A stretch of DNA of 64,000 nucleotides from an uncultured Collinsella sp. GTDB lineage: Bacteria; Actinomycetota; Coriobacteriia; Coriobacteriales; Coriobacteriaceae. A program made the position numbers and the translations under genes. The stretch's first letter is position 1. Each line of letters starts with the position of its first letter. Positions 8,069 through 18,340 of the stretch are shown piece by piece. The notes below the pieces were generated by a model that was not told where the DNA came from, searched no databases, and worked only from the letters and a program-made list of their open reading frames with translations. The stretch is from NCBI GenBank assembly GCA_900540985.1, contig UQIC01000007.1, forward strand, positions 11,905-75,904, given 5' to 3'.

Positions 8069-9292
8069 TTAGAAATCGATGTCGGTGTCGTAGTAGCAGG
8101 CCTTGAGGATCTTCTCGAAGTCGGCAGCCTTGGTCTCACGCGGGTTCTCGGGCGTGCAGGCGTCCTGCTCGGCGTTCGCGGCGATCTCGGGCAGCTTGGC
8201 GAGGAACTCCTCCTCGGAAACCATCTGCGGGTTCTCGGCGTCGACCTTCACGCCACCATTCGCGTAATCCTTGATGGACTGCGGAATGTTGAGCTGGTCG
8301 TTGAGATCGCGAATCTTCTGGACGAGTGCAGCGATGAGCTCCTCGTTGGTCTCGCCGGGAAGGTGCAGGATCTCCTTGGCCACGTAAGCGTAACGCTCGG
8401 CAGCACGCGGGTCCTTGGAGTTCCACTGGATGACCTTGCCCAGGTACATGGCGTTAGCAGCACCGTGGATGATGTGGCCATTCTCAAAGGCAGCACCGGT
8501 CTTGTGAGCCATGGAGTGAACGATGCCGAGCAGGCCCGAGGAGAAGGCGATACCGGCGATGCACTGAGCCTCGTGCATGTGCTGACGGGCCTCATGGTCG
8601 CCAGCATAGGACTTGGGCAGCCACTCGACGATCTCGCGGATGCCGTGCAGGGCGTTGGCGTCGGTGAACATAGAGGCGCAGGTGGAAACGTAGGCCTCCA
8701 TGCAGTGGGTCAGAGCATCCATGCCGGTGTGAGCGCACAGCTTGGCGGGCATGGTGTAGGTGAGCTCGGGGTCGACGATGGCGACATCAGGGGTGATGTT
8801 GAAGTCGGCCAGCGGGTACTTGATGCCCTTGGCGTAGTCGGTAATGACGGAGAACGCGGTGACCTCGGTAGCGGTGCCGGAGGTAGAAGAGATGGCGCAG
8901 AAATGAGCCTTCTGACGCAGCTCGGGGAAGCTGAACGGCTGGATGATGTTATCGAAGGACTCCTCGGGATACTCGTAGAAGACCCACATGGCCTTAGCGG
9001 CATCGATGGGCGAGCCGCCACCGATGGCGATAATCCAGTCGGGCTCGAACTCGCGCATGGCCTCGGCGCCCTTCATGACCGTCTCGATGGACGGGTCGGA
9101 CTCGACGCCCTCGAACAGCTTGACCTCGAAGCCGCCTTCCTTAAGGTCGTTCTCGACGTCCTGCAGGAACCCGCCGCGGCGCATAGAGCTGCCGCCAGAA
9201 ACGATGATGGCCTTCTTGCCCTTGAGGTTCTTCACCTCGTGGCGAGCGCCCTCACCAAAGTACAGATCGCGAGGATTGGTAAAACGTCCCAT
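8069..9292 (-). CDS. Iron-containing alcohol dehydrogenase (AdhE C-domain-like)
   Basis: 407-aa group III alcohol dehydrogenase. NAD-binding GGGSPIDAAKAM is near residue 94. The iron-site region HTGMDALTHCMEAY and the GIVHSMAHKTG...HG stretch are intact. The C-terminal ending DACTPENPRE...FEKIL is typical of the alcohol dehydrogenase half of AdhE and its stand-alone relatives, so an aldehyde-to-alcohol role (ethanol, butanol or similar) is likely. The ATG at 9292 was chosen over an upstream start because AGGAGG lies 5-6 nt before it. Monocistronic, with its own terminator. Confidence 0.88.
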   Translation of the reverse strand: MGRFTNPRDLYFGEGARHEVKNLKGKKAIIVSGGSSMRRGGFLQDVENDLKEGGFEVKLFEGVESDPSIETVMKGAEAMREFEPDWIIAIGGGSPIDAAKAMWVFYEYPEESFDNIIQPFSFPELRQKAHFCAISSTSGTATEVTAFSVITDYAKGIKYPLADFNITPDVAIVDPELTYTMPAKLCAHTGMDALTHCMEAYVSTCASMFTDANALHGIREIVEWLPKSYAGDHEARQHMHEAQCIAGIAFSSGLLGIVHSMAHKTGAAFENGHIIHGAANAMYLGKVIQWNSKDPRAAERYAYVAKEILHLPGETNEELIAALVQKIRDLNDQLNIPQSIKDYANGGVKVDAENPQMVSEEEFLAKLPEIAANAEQDACTPENPRETKAADFEKILKACYYDTDIDF

Positions 9293-9792
9293 ACTGTGCC
9301 TCCTAAACAAGCCCCTCTTAGACTTGCGTATATAACGGAGCACCCAATTGGCTCCGTTAGGACCGGTTTGCGCGTTGCCGGCGATGACAATGCGCGATGT
9401 CTAAACGTCTCAACGCTCAGACAAACACTATTTTACCGTTCTGGTTGGTCAGTTATTCACCTAAAGCCGCCAATGATGAAACGTTTTTTCTATCCCTGAA
9501 GACCCTTGTGCGGCATTCATACTCCCAAGCTGGGCAAACGTTTTATCAAGGTTGACTACATATCCCGGGCAGGACTGTGCCCCTCCAAAATATGCACCGT
9601 TCGCCGCCAAAAATCGACCGTTTGCGGCACCGTGATACCACTCGGCCGTCCATGGTGCCGACATTTGTGCGACATCCGACTTCGTGGTGCAAAGGTGCAA
9701 GTCCAAGTGCGGCACCCCCGGTGTGCCACATGCGGGTAAACTAGAACCTTATATAGAAACATCTGAACCCTAACCGCAGCAAAGGAGGCCCC
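9293..9792. other. 500-bp gene-free spacer between divergent genes
   Basis: Contains the promoters of the flanking divergent genes, an AT-rich segment near 9420-9500, and several GTGCGGCAC-like words (around 9508, 9630 and 9710), some arranged as imperfect inverted repeats (for example 9708-9733). Short frames on both strands lack ribosome sites and plausible protein sequence. No RNA gene recognised. Confidence 0.5.
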
Positions 9793-10869
9793 ATGGCATT
9801 CGATTCCATTCAAGAGGATTGCCATCGCCTCGTTCTTGAGGCCTTGCGCCGCGACAATATCCCGCTCACCGACGGTGCCGCCGTAGAGCGTCTGATGGAG
9901 CAATTCACCCGCAACCCCGCACCGCTCATCGTGCACGACCGCGACCGCGCCGGGCATCTCATTGCCAAGGTGGTCCAGGCTGTCGACTACCGCATTCCCT
10001 TTATCCCTGACGATACCCAGGCAGAGCAAGAAGAGGCAGCTGCCGAGAACATGCTCCGCGAGGCGGCCGCACTCGATCCGGCCAACTGGGATGCCCAGCG
10101 CATGCTGACGGCACTCACCGCCGAATCCAACGAGGAATACGTGCAGTATCTGGTGTCCAAGTGCGACGAGGTGGAGCACGATCTGGCGCTCAAGATCGCC
10201 TCTGCGCAGGACCCCTACGAGCGCGAGGCCGCAGGCGACCTTATGCGCCGTCCCTATCTGCGCTGGCTTGCTGCCTTGGCATCGCGCGCGCTCATTAGCG
10301 GACGCTACCGCATGTCGCTCGAAGCCGCAAATCGCAGCTTGGACTTTGCGCCCAACGACCCCGCTGGTGTCCGCCACACCGCGATGCTCGCCATGGCAAA
10401 GCTCGAATACCCCGCCGAGGAGCTCAAGCGCTTTCGCTCCGCTCACTCCGTGCCGTACCTCGCGAATACCCCGCCGCGCCGCCGCCCCAAAGATGCAGAG
10501 CGCGACTTGGACCCGTGGACGCTCATCGCGCTGATGAGCGCGGCCTGGCGCGAACTGGACTACGAGGATGCCGAGCACTACTTGCGCATCCTTGCGCGCT
10601 CGTGTCCGCACGCAGCCGAAGCACTCTACTTCCAAACCGAGTTTCCCGATGGCGTCTATGCCCGCGTCAACGTGGGTGTGGGCTCCACCGACGAGCTTGT
10701 CCTTGCGCTGTCCGAGGCGACGCCGGTACTGCAGGAGGGCCTGGGCGCCCCCGACAACGCCAGCTTTGCCGCCTGGGTCGCCACCAACGACATCGTACGC
10801 TCCCAGATCGACGAACGAATCCTGCGCGCGGCCGAGCAGGGGCTTCCATTTAAGGGAGGGGACCTCTAA
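9793..10869 (+). CDS. Unknown protein with TPR-like helices, paralogue A
   Basis: 358-aa, probably cytoplasmic, acidic all-alpha protein with no signal peptide or membrane segment. Residues about 150-215 and 245-290 look like helical hairpins of the tetratricopeptide type (for example the segment beginning RYRMSLEAANRSL, and a DYEDAEHYLRILARSCPHAAEAL unit in two pieces). The start ATG is preceded by AAAGGAGG. It overlaps the next gene by one base (TAATG), and the two products share the pattern around RYR..A..A.R.L...P...R.T..LA.A.LE, so they are ancient tandem duplicates. Function unknown; a scaffold or partner-binding role is a guess. The MurT-GatD gene follows on the same strand. Confidence 0.8.
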   Translation: MAFDSIQEDCHRLVLEALRRDNIPLTDGAAVERLMEQFTRNPAPLIVHDRDRAGHLIAKVVQAVDYRIPFIPDDTQAEQEEAAAENMLREAAALDPANWDAQRMLTALTAESNEEYVQYLVSKCDEVEHDLALKIASAQDPYEREAAGDLMRRPYLRWLAALASRALISGRYRMSLEAANRSLDFAPNDPAGVRHTAMLAMAKLEYPAEELKRFRSAHSVPYLANTPPRRRPKDAERDLDPWTLIALMSAAWRELDYEDAEHYLRILARSCPHAAEALYFQTEFPDGVYARVNVGVGSTDELVLALSEATPVLQEGLGAPDNASFAAWVATNDIVRSQIDERILRAAEQGLPFKGGDL

Positions 10870-11912
10870 TGGATCCGAGCGTCTACATCCCCGCCTACCT
10901 GGAGCGCACCTATCTGGCGTCGCACCCCGAGCTCACCGATGCAGCACGCGAGCTTGTCCATAACGACATTAGCGCGAATCCCCAAAAGTATGCGCAGTCC
11001 GAGCATGCCCAGGCGCTGCTGTCCTACGCCGGTGTTCATCGCCACCTGCTCGACGAGCTCCATCGCATCGAGGACATGGGCAGCGACGAGGAGTTCGAGC
11101 AGACGCGCAATCGCCTGTTCGACGACATGCGCGATGAGCTGCTCAAGATCGTCCGCATCGATGCGTATGTCCTCGACGCGCAGCTGCTCGCCATCATCCT
11201 GGCCGACACGCCCGTTGACGCCTGCCTGGGCGACCTGATGAAGCTCGAGGCGACCACGGCCGATTACCTGCAGCAAAGCGTGCCCGGGTTCGATATGGAG
11301 GCCCCACACTACTGGGCCAATAATGTTTTGGCCGACGGTGTCACCGCAGCAGACCTTACCGTGAGCGAGCCGGCTCTTATCGGGTGGCTTCACACGCTCG
11401 AGGCCATCTCGCAGCTGTGCATGGCGAGCGCCCGCTACCGCGCTGCTGCCAACTACGCCCGCCGTGTTCTTAAGGCAGAAGGCTATCCCACCCGAGCTGC
11501 AGGCACCGTGCTACTCGCCCTCGCTCGCTTGGAAGACGAGGACGGCTTTTTTGCCCTGGCCCACCAGCTCGAGGAGCAGATGGGGGCCGATACCCTCGAG
11601 AACTCCCCCTGGTACCTGCTCGCCCGCACGATCTTGCTGTTCAAAACGAACAAGATGCGCCCGGCGACACGCGCGCTGCGTGAGTTTGCCAACCGCTGCG
11701 AGGGCGGTGCGTTCTTCTTACTGAACCCCATGTACCAGACACCGTACCTTCCCTGCCGGCCCGAGCCACACGATCCCTGGGATCTTTCGCACCAGGCCGT
11801 TTGGGAAGCGGACGGCATTATCTCGGACACTCCAGACTTTGCCCCCTGGGCCAATGCCTGCGAAGACGTATCGCAGCTTGCCCAGGAATTTGCGCGCCGC
11901 TACGGTTTTTAG
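10869..11912 (+). CDS. Unknown protein with TPR-like helices, paralogue B
   Basis: 347-aa acidic helical protein, start codon overlapping the stop of paralogue A by one base, so the two are translationally coupled and probably made in equal amounts. Residues about 175-230 (SARYRAAANYARRVL, then LALARLEDEDGFFALAHQLEEQ) align with about 155-215 of paralogue A. The C-terminal part ending in DPWDLSHQAVWEADG also resembles the DPWTLIALMSAAWREL region of A. No catalytic motif, signal peptide or membrane segment seen. The 45-bp gap to the MurT-GatD gene suggests one operon. Function unknown. Confidence 0.8.
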   Translation: MDPSVYIPAYLERTYLASHPELTDAARELVHNDISANPQKYAQSEHAQALLSYAGVHRHLLDELHRIEDMGSDEEFEQTRNRLFDDMRDELLKIVRIDAYVLDAQLLAIILADTPVDACLGDLMKLEATTADYLQQSVPGFDMEAPHYWANNVLADGVTAADLTVSEPALIGWLHTLEAISQLCMASARYRAAANYARRVLKAEGYPTRAAGTVLLALARLEDEDGFFALAHQLEEQMGADTLENSPWYLLARTILLFKTNKMRPATRALREFANRCEGGAFFLLNPMYQTPYLPCRPEPHDPWDLSHQAVWEADGIISDTPDFAPWANACEDVSQLAQEFARRYGF

Positions 11913-11957
11913 TGACGCACTCGACCCGACCATGTCGTTTACGTTAGGAACGGTTTC

Positions 11958-14132
11958 ATGAACCTCCGCTCATCTCTTGCCTGCACCTCGAGCGATATCG
12001 CTCGCTGGGGGCTGCGCTCCGTCCTTAAGCGCCAGGGTGGCGTACTCCCCGGCCGCATCGCCATGAAGATCGACCCCGAGTTGCTGAGCGACCTTGCCGG
12101 CCTTGTCGACCGCAGCGTGGTGATCACCGGCACCAACGGCAAGACCACCACCTCCAACCTCATCGCCGACGCTGTTGCCGCCAGCGGTGCCACCGTGGTA
12201 TGCAACCGCGCCGGCAACAACATGGAGCCGGGCGTGGTGGGTGCACTGCTCGAGGCGCGCAGCGGCCTCAAGCGAGCCGGCGGCAAGCGCGTGGGCGTTT
12301 TTGAATGCGATGAGCTCTACACCGTGCGCGTCCTGCCCAAGCTCAAGCCGACGTACTTCGTGCTGCTCAACCTGTTCCGCGACCAGCTGGACCGCTACGG
12401 CGAGATTGACCACACCCAGGACGTCATCGCCCACGCGCTGGAGCTTTCGCCGGCAACGACGCTCATCTACAACGCCGACGACCCGCTGTGTGCCGCAATC
12501 GCCGCGCGCGTTCCCAACGCGAGCATCGCCTTTGGCATCGACGGCGCCACCAACACCGAGTCCGACCGTATTAGCGACTCACGTTTTTGCTCACAGTGCA
12601 ACGCACCGCTGGAGTATGACTACGTGCAATACGGCCAGCTCGGCGCCTACCATTGCCCCTCGTGCGGCTGGGCCCGCCCTGCGCTTGTCCGTCGCGTGAC
12701 GGGCGTGAAGCTCGGCTGCGACGGCTACGGCTTTGACCTGGTGTTTGGATCTGCGTCCGACGCGGCTGCCGTACACATCGCCACGCGCTACAACGGCCTG
12801 TACATGGTCTACAACGTTGCCGCCGCCTTCTTTGCCGCACATGAGTTAGGCGTGGATACGGCGCACCTGCAGCCCACGCTCGATGCCTACGTCCCCGCCG
12901 GCGGACGCATGGGCCGCTGGGATATCGCCGGCCGCACCGTCGAGGCCAACCTGGCCAAGAATCCCGTAGGCTTCGATCGACAGATCCAGTCCATCAAGAC
13001 GGCAGGCGGCAGACTCTGCGCTTTCTTCCTCAACGACAACGATGCCGACGGCCACGATGTATCGTGGATCTACGACGTCGACTTCGAGCGCATCGCCGAC
13101 ACGCCGGGTCTTGTCGCCTTTGCCGGAGGCACGCGTGCGCACGACATGCAGGTACGCCTCAAGTACGCCGGCATCGATGCCGCGATTATCTCGGACGTCG
13201 CGCAGGCAATTGGCGCCGTGGCAGACGAGGCCGCCAATGACACCTTCTACGCCGTCGCCAACTACACGGCCTTCCCGCCGCTGGTCAAGGAGCTCGACGA
13301 GCTGAAAGGCGCTGCCGCCGACGCTGTTGCCGGGCGCGCCGTAGCCCGTGCCGACGGCAGCGCTCTTCCTGTCGGCATCGCGCCAGTCGAGCTTTCGAGC
13401 CCGCTGCGCATCGTCTACCTGTATCCCGATGCCCTTAACCTCTACGGCGACGGCGGCAACGTCATCGCCCTCGAGCGCCGCTGCGCCTGGCGTGGCATTC
13501 CCGTGCGCGTGGACGAGGTCCGTATGGGCGAATCACTCGATCTCACCGATGCCGATATCGTCATGATGGGCGGTGGCTCCGACCGCGACCAGCTAGCCGT
13601 GGCACACGAGCTGCTCGCCCAAAAAGACAAGGTCGCGGCCTATGTTGAGGATGGCGGCTCGCTGCTTGCCATCTGTGGCAGCTATCAGCTGCTCGGCCGT
13701 TCGTACTATATGGGCGAAGATCGCATCGAGGGCCTGGGCGTCATTGCCGCCGAAACCGTACGCGGCTCCGACCGCCTGATCGGCAACGTTGCCGTCAAGA
13801 CCGACCTGTCACCCGAGCCCTTTGTGGGATTCGAGAACCATGGAGGTCGCACGCTTTTGGACGCTGAGGCCACGCCGCTCGGAACGTCCGTCGTCACGGG
13901 CACCGGCAACAACGGCGACGATGGCTTTGAGGGCCTGATCTACAAGGGCGTCATCGGCACGTACCTGCATGGCCCGGCGCTGCCCAAGAACCCCGAGCTC
14001 GCCGACTGGCTGATCGCCCATGCCCTCGAGCGCCGTGGCGATGCACAGGCCGCCGCCCTGCTGCCGCTCAAGCCCCTCGATGACACCTACGAGCACGCCG
14101 CCCACGACGCCGCCATGAAGCTCCTCCCCTAG
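11958..14132 (+). CDS. Fused MurT-GatD lipid II isoglutaminyl synthase
   Basis: 724-aa fusion of the two subunits that amidate D-iso-glutamate to D-iso-glutamine in lipid II, using ATP and glutamine, at the inner face of the membrane. Residues about 1-460 are MurT: Mur-ligase ATP loop TGTNGKTTT (57-65), a four-Cys zinc-ribbon-like insert (CSQC...CPSC, about 210-235), NLFRDQLDRYGE, and a DUF1727-like C-terminal domain. Residues about 478-724 are GatD: LYPDALNLYGDGGN start, nucleophile Cys573 in LLAICGSYQLLG, and active-site His671 in TYLHGP. In most Gram-positive bacteria these are two adjacent genes; here a linker of about 20 Ala-rich residues joins them. The start ATG has only a weak ribosome site (GGAACGG). 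Confidence 0.95.
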   Translation: MNLRSSLACTSSDIARWGLRSVLKRQGGVLPGRIAMKIDPELLSDLAGLVDRSVVITGTNGKTTTSNLIADAVAASGATVVCNRAGNNMEPGVVGALLEARSGLKRAGGKRVGVFECDELYTVRVLPKLKPTYFVLLNLFRDQLDRYGEIDHTQDVIAHALELSPATTLIYNADDPLCAAIAARVPNASIAFGIDGATNTESDRISDSRFCSQCNAPLEYDYVQYGQLGAYHCPSCGWARPALVRRVTGVKLGCDGYGFDLVFGSASDAAAVHIATRYNGLYMVYNVAAAFFAAHELGVDTAHLQPTLDAYVPAGGRMGRWDIAGRTVEANLAKNPVGFDRQIQSIKTAGGRLCAFFLNDNDADGHDVSWIYDVDFERIADTPGLVAFAGGTRAHDMQVRLKYAGIDAAIISDVAQAIGAVADEAANDTFYAVANYTAFPPLVKELDELKGAAADAVAGRAVARADGSALPVGIAPVELSSPLRIVYLYPDALNLYGDGGNVIALERRCAWRGIPVRVDEVRMGESLDLTDADIVMMGGGSDRDQLAVAHELLAQKDKVAAYVEDGGSLLAICGSYQLLGRSYYMGEDRIEGLGVIAAETVRGSDRLIGNVAVKTDLSPEPFVGFENHGGRTLLDAEATPLGTSVVTGTGNNGDDGFEGLIYKGVIGTYLHGPALPKNPELADWLIAHALERRGDAQAAALLPLKPLDDTYEHAAHDAAMKLLP

Positions 14133-14141
14133 CACCTCACA

Positions 14142-14176
14142 ACCACAAAGGGGACAGGCACCTTTGTGGTGGTTTT
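14142..14176 (+). terminator. Intrinsic terminator of murT-gatD
   Basis: ACCACAAAGG (14142-14151) and CCTTTGTGGT (14161-14170) form a 10-bp stem followed by GGTTTT, 10 bp after the stop codon. Confidence 0.75.
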
Positions 14177-14374
14177 GACCCATCCCAGCGGTTTGTCTCA
14201 ATCTGCAACATCTAGACCGTTAAAAGTCGTCTTACTGTTACAGAATGAGATGTTCGTCCCGACGCCTGCCTTTTGTCTCGATCTGTAACAGATAGAGCCG
14301 ATTTGCCCGCCCAGATGTTACAGATTGAGATATTTGAAAATCGGAATAGAAGCCTACTCCTTTGTGGTGGTTTT
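14177..14374. repeat. Two tandem palindromic repeat units flanked by 16-bp direct repeats
   Basis: Words related to TCTCAATCTGTAACA occur four times in alternating orientation: 14196-14210 (forward), 14236-14250 (reverse), 14276-14290 (forward) and 14316-14330 (reverse), giving two hairpin-like units. The block is bounded by CCTTTGTGGTGGTTTT at 14161-14176 and again at 14359-14374. It fills the space between the murT-gatD terminator and the tRNA-Glu promoter. Confidence 0.75.
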
Positions 14375-14414
14375 CCAGTTTGCCAACGATATACGCGCCG
14401 GCAAAAAAGTCTGC

Positions 14415-14420
14415 TATACT
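14415..14420 (+). promoter_or_regulatory. -10 box of tRNA-Glu promoter
   Basis: TATACT stands 10 bp upstream of the mature tRNA 5' end. A matching -35 box is not clear. Confidence 0.55.
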
Positions 14421-14430
14421 CTTTCCCGCT

Positions 14431-14507
14431 GTCCCCATCGTCTAGCGGCCAAGGACGCCACCCTTTCAAGGTGGATATCGCGGGTTCGAATCCCGCTGGG
14501 GGCACCA
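14431..14507 (+). tRNA. tRNA-Glu (anticodon TTC)
   Basis: Complete cloverleaf: acceptor stem GTCCCCA/TGGGGGC, anticodon stem-loop CCACCCTTTCAAGGTGG with anticodon TTC, T-arm CGCGGGTTCGAATCCCGC, and an encoded CCA at 14505-14507. The CGTCTAGCGGCCAAGGACG D-arm region is typical of tRNA-Glu. Confidence 0.97.
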
Positions 14508-14518
14508 CAGAATCTGAG

Positions 14519-14550
14519 AAGCCCGTTACCAATTCGGTAGCGGGCTTTTT
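14519..14550 (+). terminator. Terminator of tRNA-Glu
   Basis: AAGCCCGTTACC (14519-14530) pairs with GGTAGCGGGCTT, followed by a T run. Confidence 0.85.
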
Positions 14551-14560
14551 GCTACCCATG

Positions 14561-14590
14561 CGCCGGGATTCGAACCCGACAGGGTGCGGA
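14561..14590. repeat. Inverted T-arm-like sequence behind tRNA-Glu
   Basis: GCCGGGATTCGAACCCGACA reads as a tRNA T-arm on the opposite strand, yet no tRNA body adjoins it. The same word follows tRNA-Gly (54580-54600), and a related one follows tRNA-Lys (63443-63470). Here the rest of the element is degenerate. Confidence 0.7.
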
Positions 14591-14607
14591 TCCCGGCATC
14601 ATCGCAA

Positions 14608-14836
14608 GGCCTGTGGTCAAAAAATGGCAAATATGAGTACTGTTACCATTTTAGTTACAGCGATTTCATGCCTTCAGAAGGCGATTTAGCCGTCAGGCGT
14701 CCTACGGCGGAAAAATTGCAGACGTTTATCGGCTAAGTACTTGGACATATGTTGCGTAACACTTCATATTTTGCAAATAAATAATGCTACAGGACTTGTG
14801 ACAGTACTCATATTTGACGTTTTTTGCCCACAACCC
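14608..14836. mobile_element. MITE-like element with 39-bp imperfect terminal inverted repeats
   Basis: The left end (14608-14646) and right end (14798-14836) are inverted copies matching at about 30 of 39 positions, with CAAATATGAGTACTGT identical in both. The 150-bp centre is AT-rich and has no open frame. No transposase is encoded and no target duplication is obvious. It occupies most of the gap between tRNA-Glu and glnN. Confidence 0.7.
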
Positions 14837-14889
14837 TTTATACCTAGGCATATCGGTAGCAAAACGAGCTTCAAAGCGCCCTTCGCAAA

Positions 14890-14923
14890 CAAAAACCGGG
14901 GCCCGCATGATGCGGACCCCGGC
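14890..14923 (-). terminator. Intrinsic terminator of glnN
   Basis: In the minus direction CCGGGGTCCGCAT pairs with ATGCGGGCCCCGG and is followed by TTTTTG. Confidence 0.88.
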
Positions 14924-14953
14924 TCAATACCGTGACGATATGTCAGTTACGCT

Positions 14954-17041
<2,088 letters not shown>

Positions 17042-17467
17042 ACGGAACTCCCTTCGTATCGGCACCGCGTGAGAAGCGGTGTTGATTACTAACGAACGAG
17101 TCATAGCTTAGACTCGCCGTGTTTCCGCAACATTACCGTTATGTTGCTGTCGCGAAACCAATCAATGAGGTTACCGCATCGCGGCGGCGTTGCCACCCTC
17201 AACAGCCAATCAACTGTATAAATTGCAGACCTTTCCCCATGGTTTAAGGGTAGTCAATTTGGGATGGGGCTCCATTAACTGGTATTTCACATCAGATACC
17301 AGTCTTTATAGCCCCATCCTAGATTGGCCACCCTGTTATAGGGAATGCCGATAGCAAAGCATTTTCGATTGGTATCCCCAAATAGCGAGTGAAACTCCAC
17401 CGTGACACAGTGGTGCTGTAGAATCCTTACAACACATCACACTATTACGCATCTAGAGGAGCACGAT
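17042..17467. promoter_or_regulatory. Divergent glnN/metF control region
   Basis: 426-bp gene-free region. It contains the large nested inverted repeat at 17247-17334 and an AT-rich leader before metF. No SAM, THF or cobalamin riboswitch consensus was recognised in the metF leader by eye. Confidence 0.5.
17247..17334. repeat. Large nested hairpin element
   Basis: Outer arms 17247-17270 and 17311-17334 are complementary apart from a few mismatches (AGGGTaGtCAATtTgGGATGGGGC type). Inside, ACTGGTAT (17278-17285) and ATACCAGT (17296-17303) form a second stem. Total about 88 bp. It may be a palindromic repeat element or a structured RNA. Confidence 0.75.
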
Positions 17468-18340
17468 ATGCGCGTCGACGAGGTTTTTAAGCAGGCAGCA
17501 TCCCAGGGCACCGCACCCGTTTCGTTTGAGATGTTCCCGCCCAAGGGCGAGCTTACCCTCGATACGGCTCGCGAAGTGGCAGGCAATCTGTGCAAGCTTT
17601 CGCCGAGCTTTGTCTCGGTCACCTGCTCTGCCGGCGGCTCGGGCAACGGCGCCACCACCGCCCCCATCGCACATATGATTACGAGCGAATTCGATACACC
17701 CTCGGTGGCACACCTTACCTGTGTGGGCCGCTCGCACGCCGATATCGCCGCCAAGATCGACGAGTATCGCACCGCCGGCGTTGAAAACATCCTGGCCCTG
17801 CGTGGTGATCTTCCCGCTGGCGCGACCGAGGACGACAAGCCCGCCTCTGACTACGCCTACGCCCGCGACCTCATCCCCGAGCTCGTCGACGCCGGCTTTT
17901 GCGTGGGCGCCGCAGCCTACCCCGAAGGCCACATTGCCTGCGAGGACCTCAACGCCTCGGTCGAGCACCTCAAGCAAAAGCAAGACGCCGGCGCGAGCTT
18001 CTTTGTGACACAGCTCTTCTTTGATAACGAGTGCTTCTATCGCTTCCGCGAGCTTGCCGACAAAGCCGGCATCACCGTGCCTATCACCGCGGGCATCATG
18101 CCGTTTATGGGCAAGTCGCAAATCAGCCGCATGGTCTTTATGTGCGGCGCATCGCTGCCCTCCCCCGTCATCAAGATTCTCGCCAAGTACGAGAACGACC
18201 CCGAGAGCCTGCAGGCAGCCGGTGTAGATTATGCTGCTCGTCAGCTTTGCGACCTCAAGGAGCACGGTGCCGACGGTCTGCACCTGTACACTATGAACCG
18301 TCCTGCAATCGCCGCGACCATTATGGAGCGCCTGGGGTAA
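17468..18340 (+). CDS. metF: Methylenetetrahydrofolate reductase
   Basis: 290-aa flavoprotein reducing 5,10-methylene-THF to 5-methyl-THF, the methyl donor for MetH. The family motifs VSFEMFPPKG (near residue 16), SVTCSAGGSGN, ILALRGDLP and FFVTQLFFDNECFYRF are present. The ATG at 17468 follows AGGAGC; an in-frame GTG 22 codons upstream has no ribosome site. Its stop overlaps the start of the MetH reactivation gene by one base (TAATG), and metH follows, so one operon makes and uses the methyl-THF. Confidence 0.96.
   Translation: MRVDEVFKQAASQGTAPVSFEMFPPKGELTLDTAREVAGNLCKLSPSFVSVTCSAGGSGNGATTAPIAHMITSEFDTPSVAHLTCVGRSHADIAAKIDEYRTAGVENILALRGDLPAGATEDDKPASDYAYARDLIPELVDAGFCVGAAAYPEGHIACEDLNASVEHLKQKQDAGASFFVTQLFFDNECFYRFRELADKAGITVPITAGIMPFMGKSQISRMVFMCGASLPSPVIKILAKYENDPESLQAAGVDYAARQLCDLKEHGADGLHLYTMNRPAIAATIMERLG

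Noticed and set aside
9461..9739. Short frames on both strands in the 9.3-9.8 kb spacer
   Set aside because: No ribosome site, odd Cys/Trp-rich composition, and overlapping inverted repeats; treated as non-coding.
14212..14559. 115-codon minus-strand frame over tRNA-Glu
   Set aside because: Overlaps the tRNA and the palindromic repeats; contains the antisense T-arm artefact PPAGFEPAIS.
17335..17467. Possible SAM or cobalamin riboswitch before metF
   Set aside because: None of the conserved core words of these riboswitch classes could be found by eye; only an AT-rich leader is seen.
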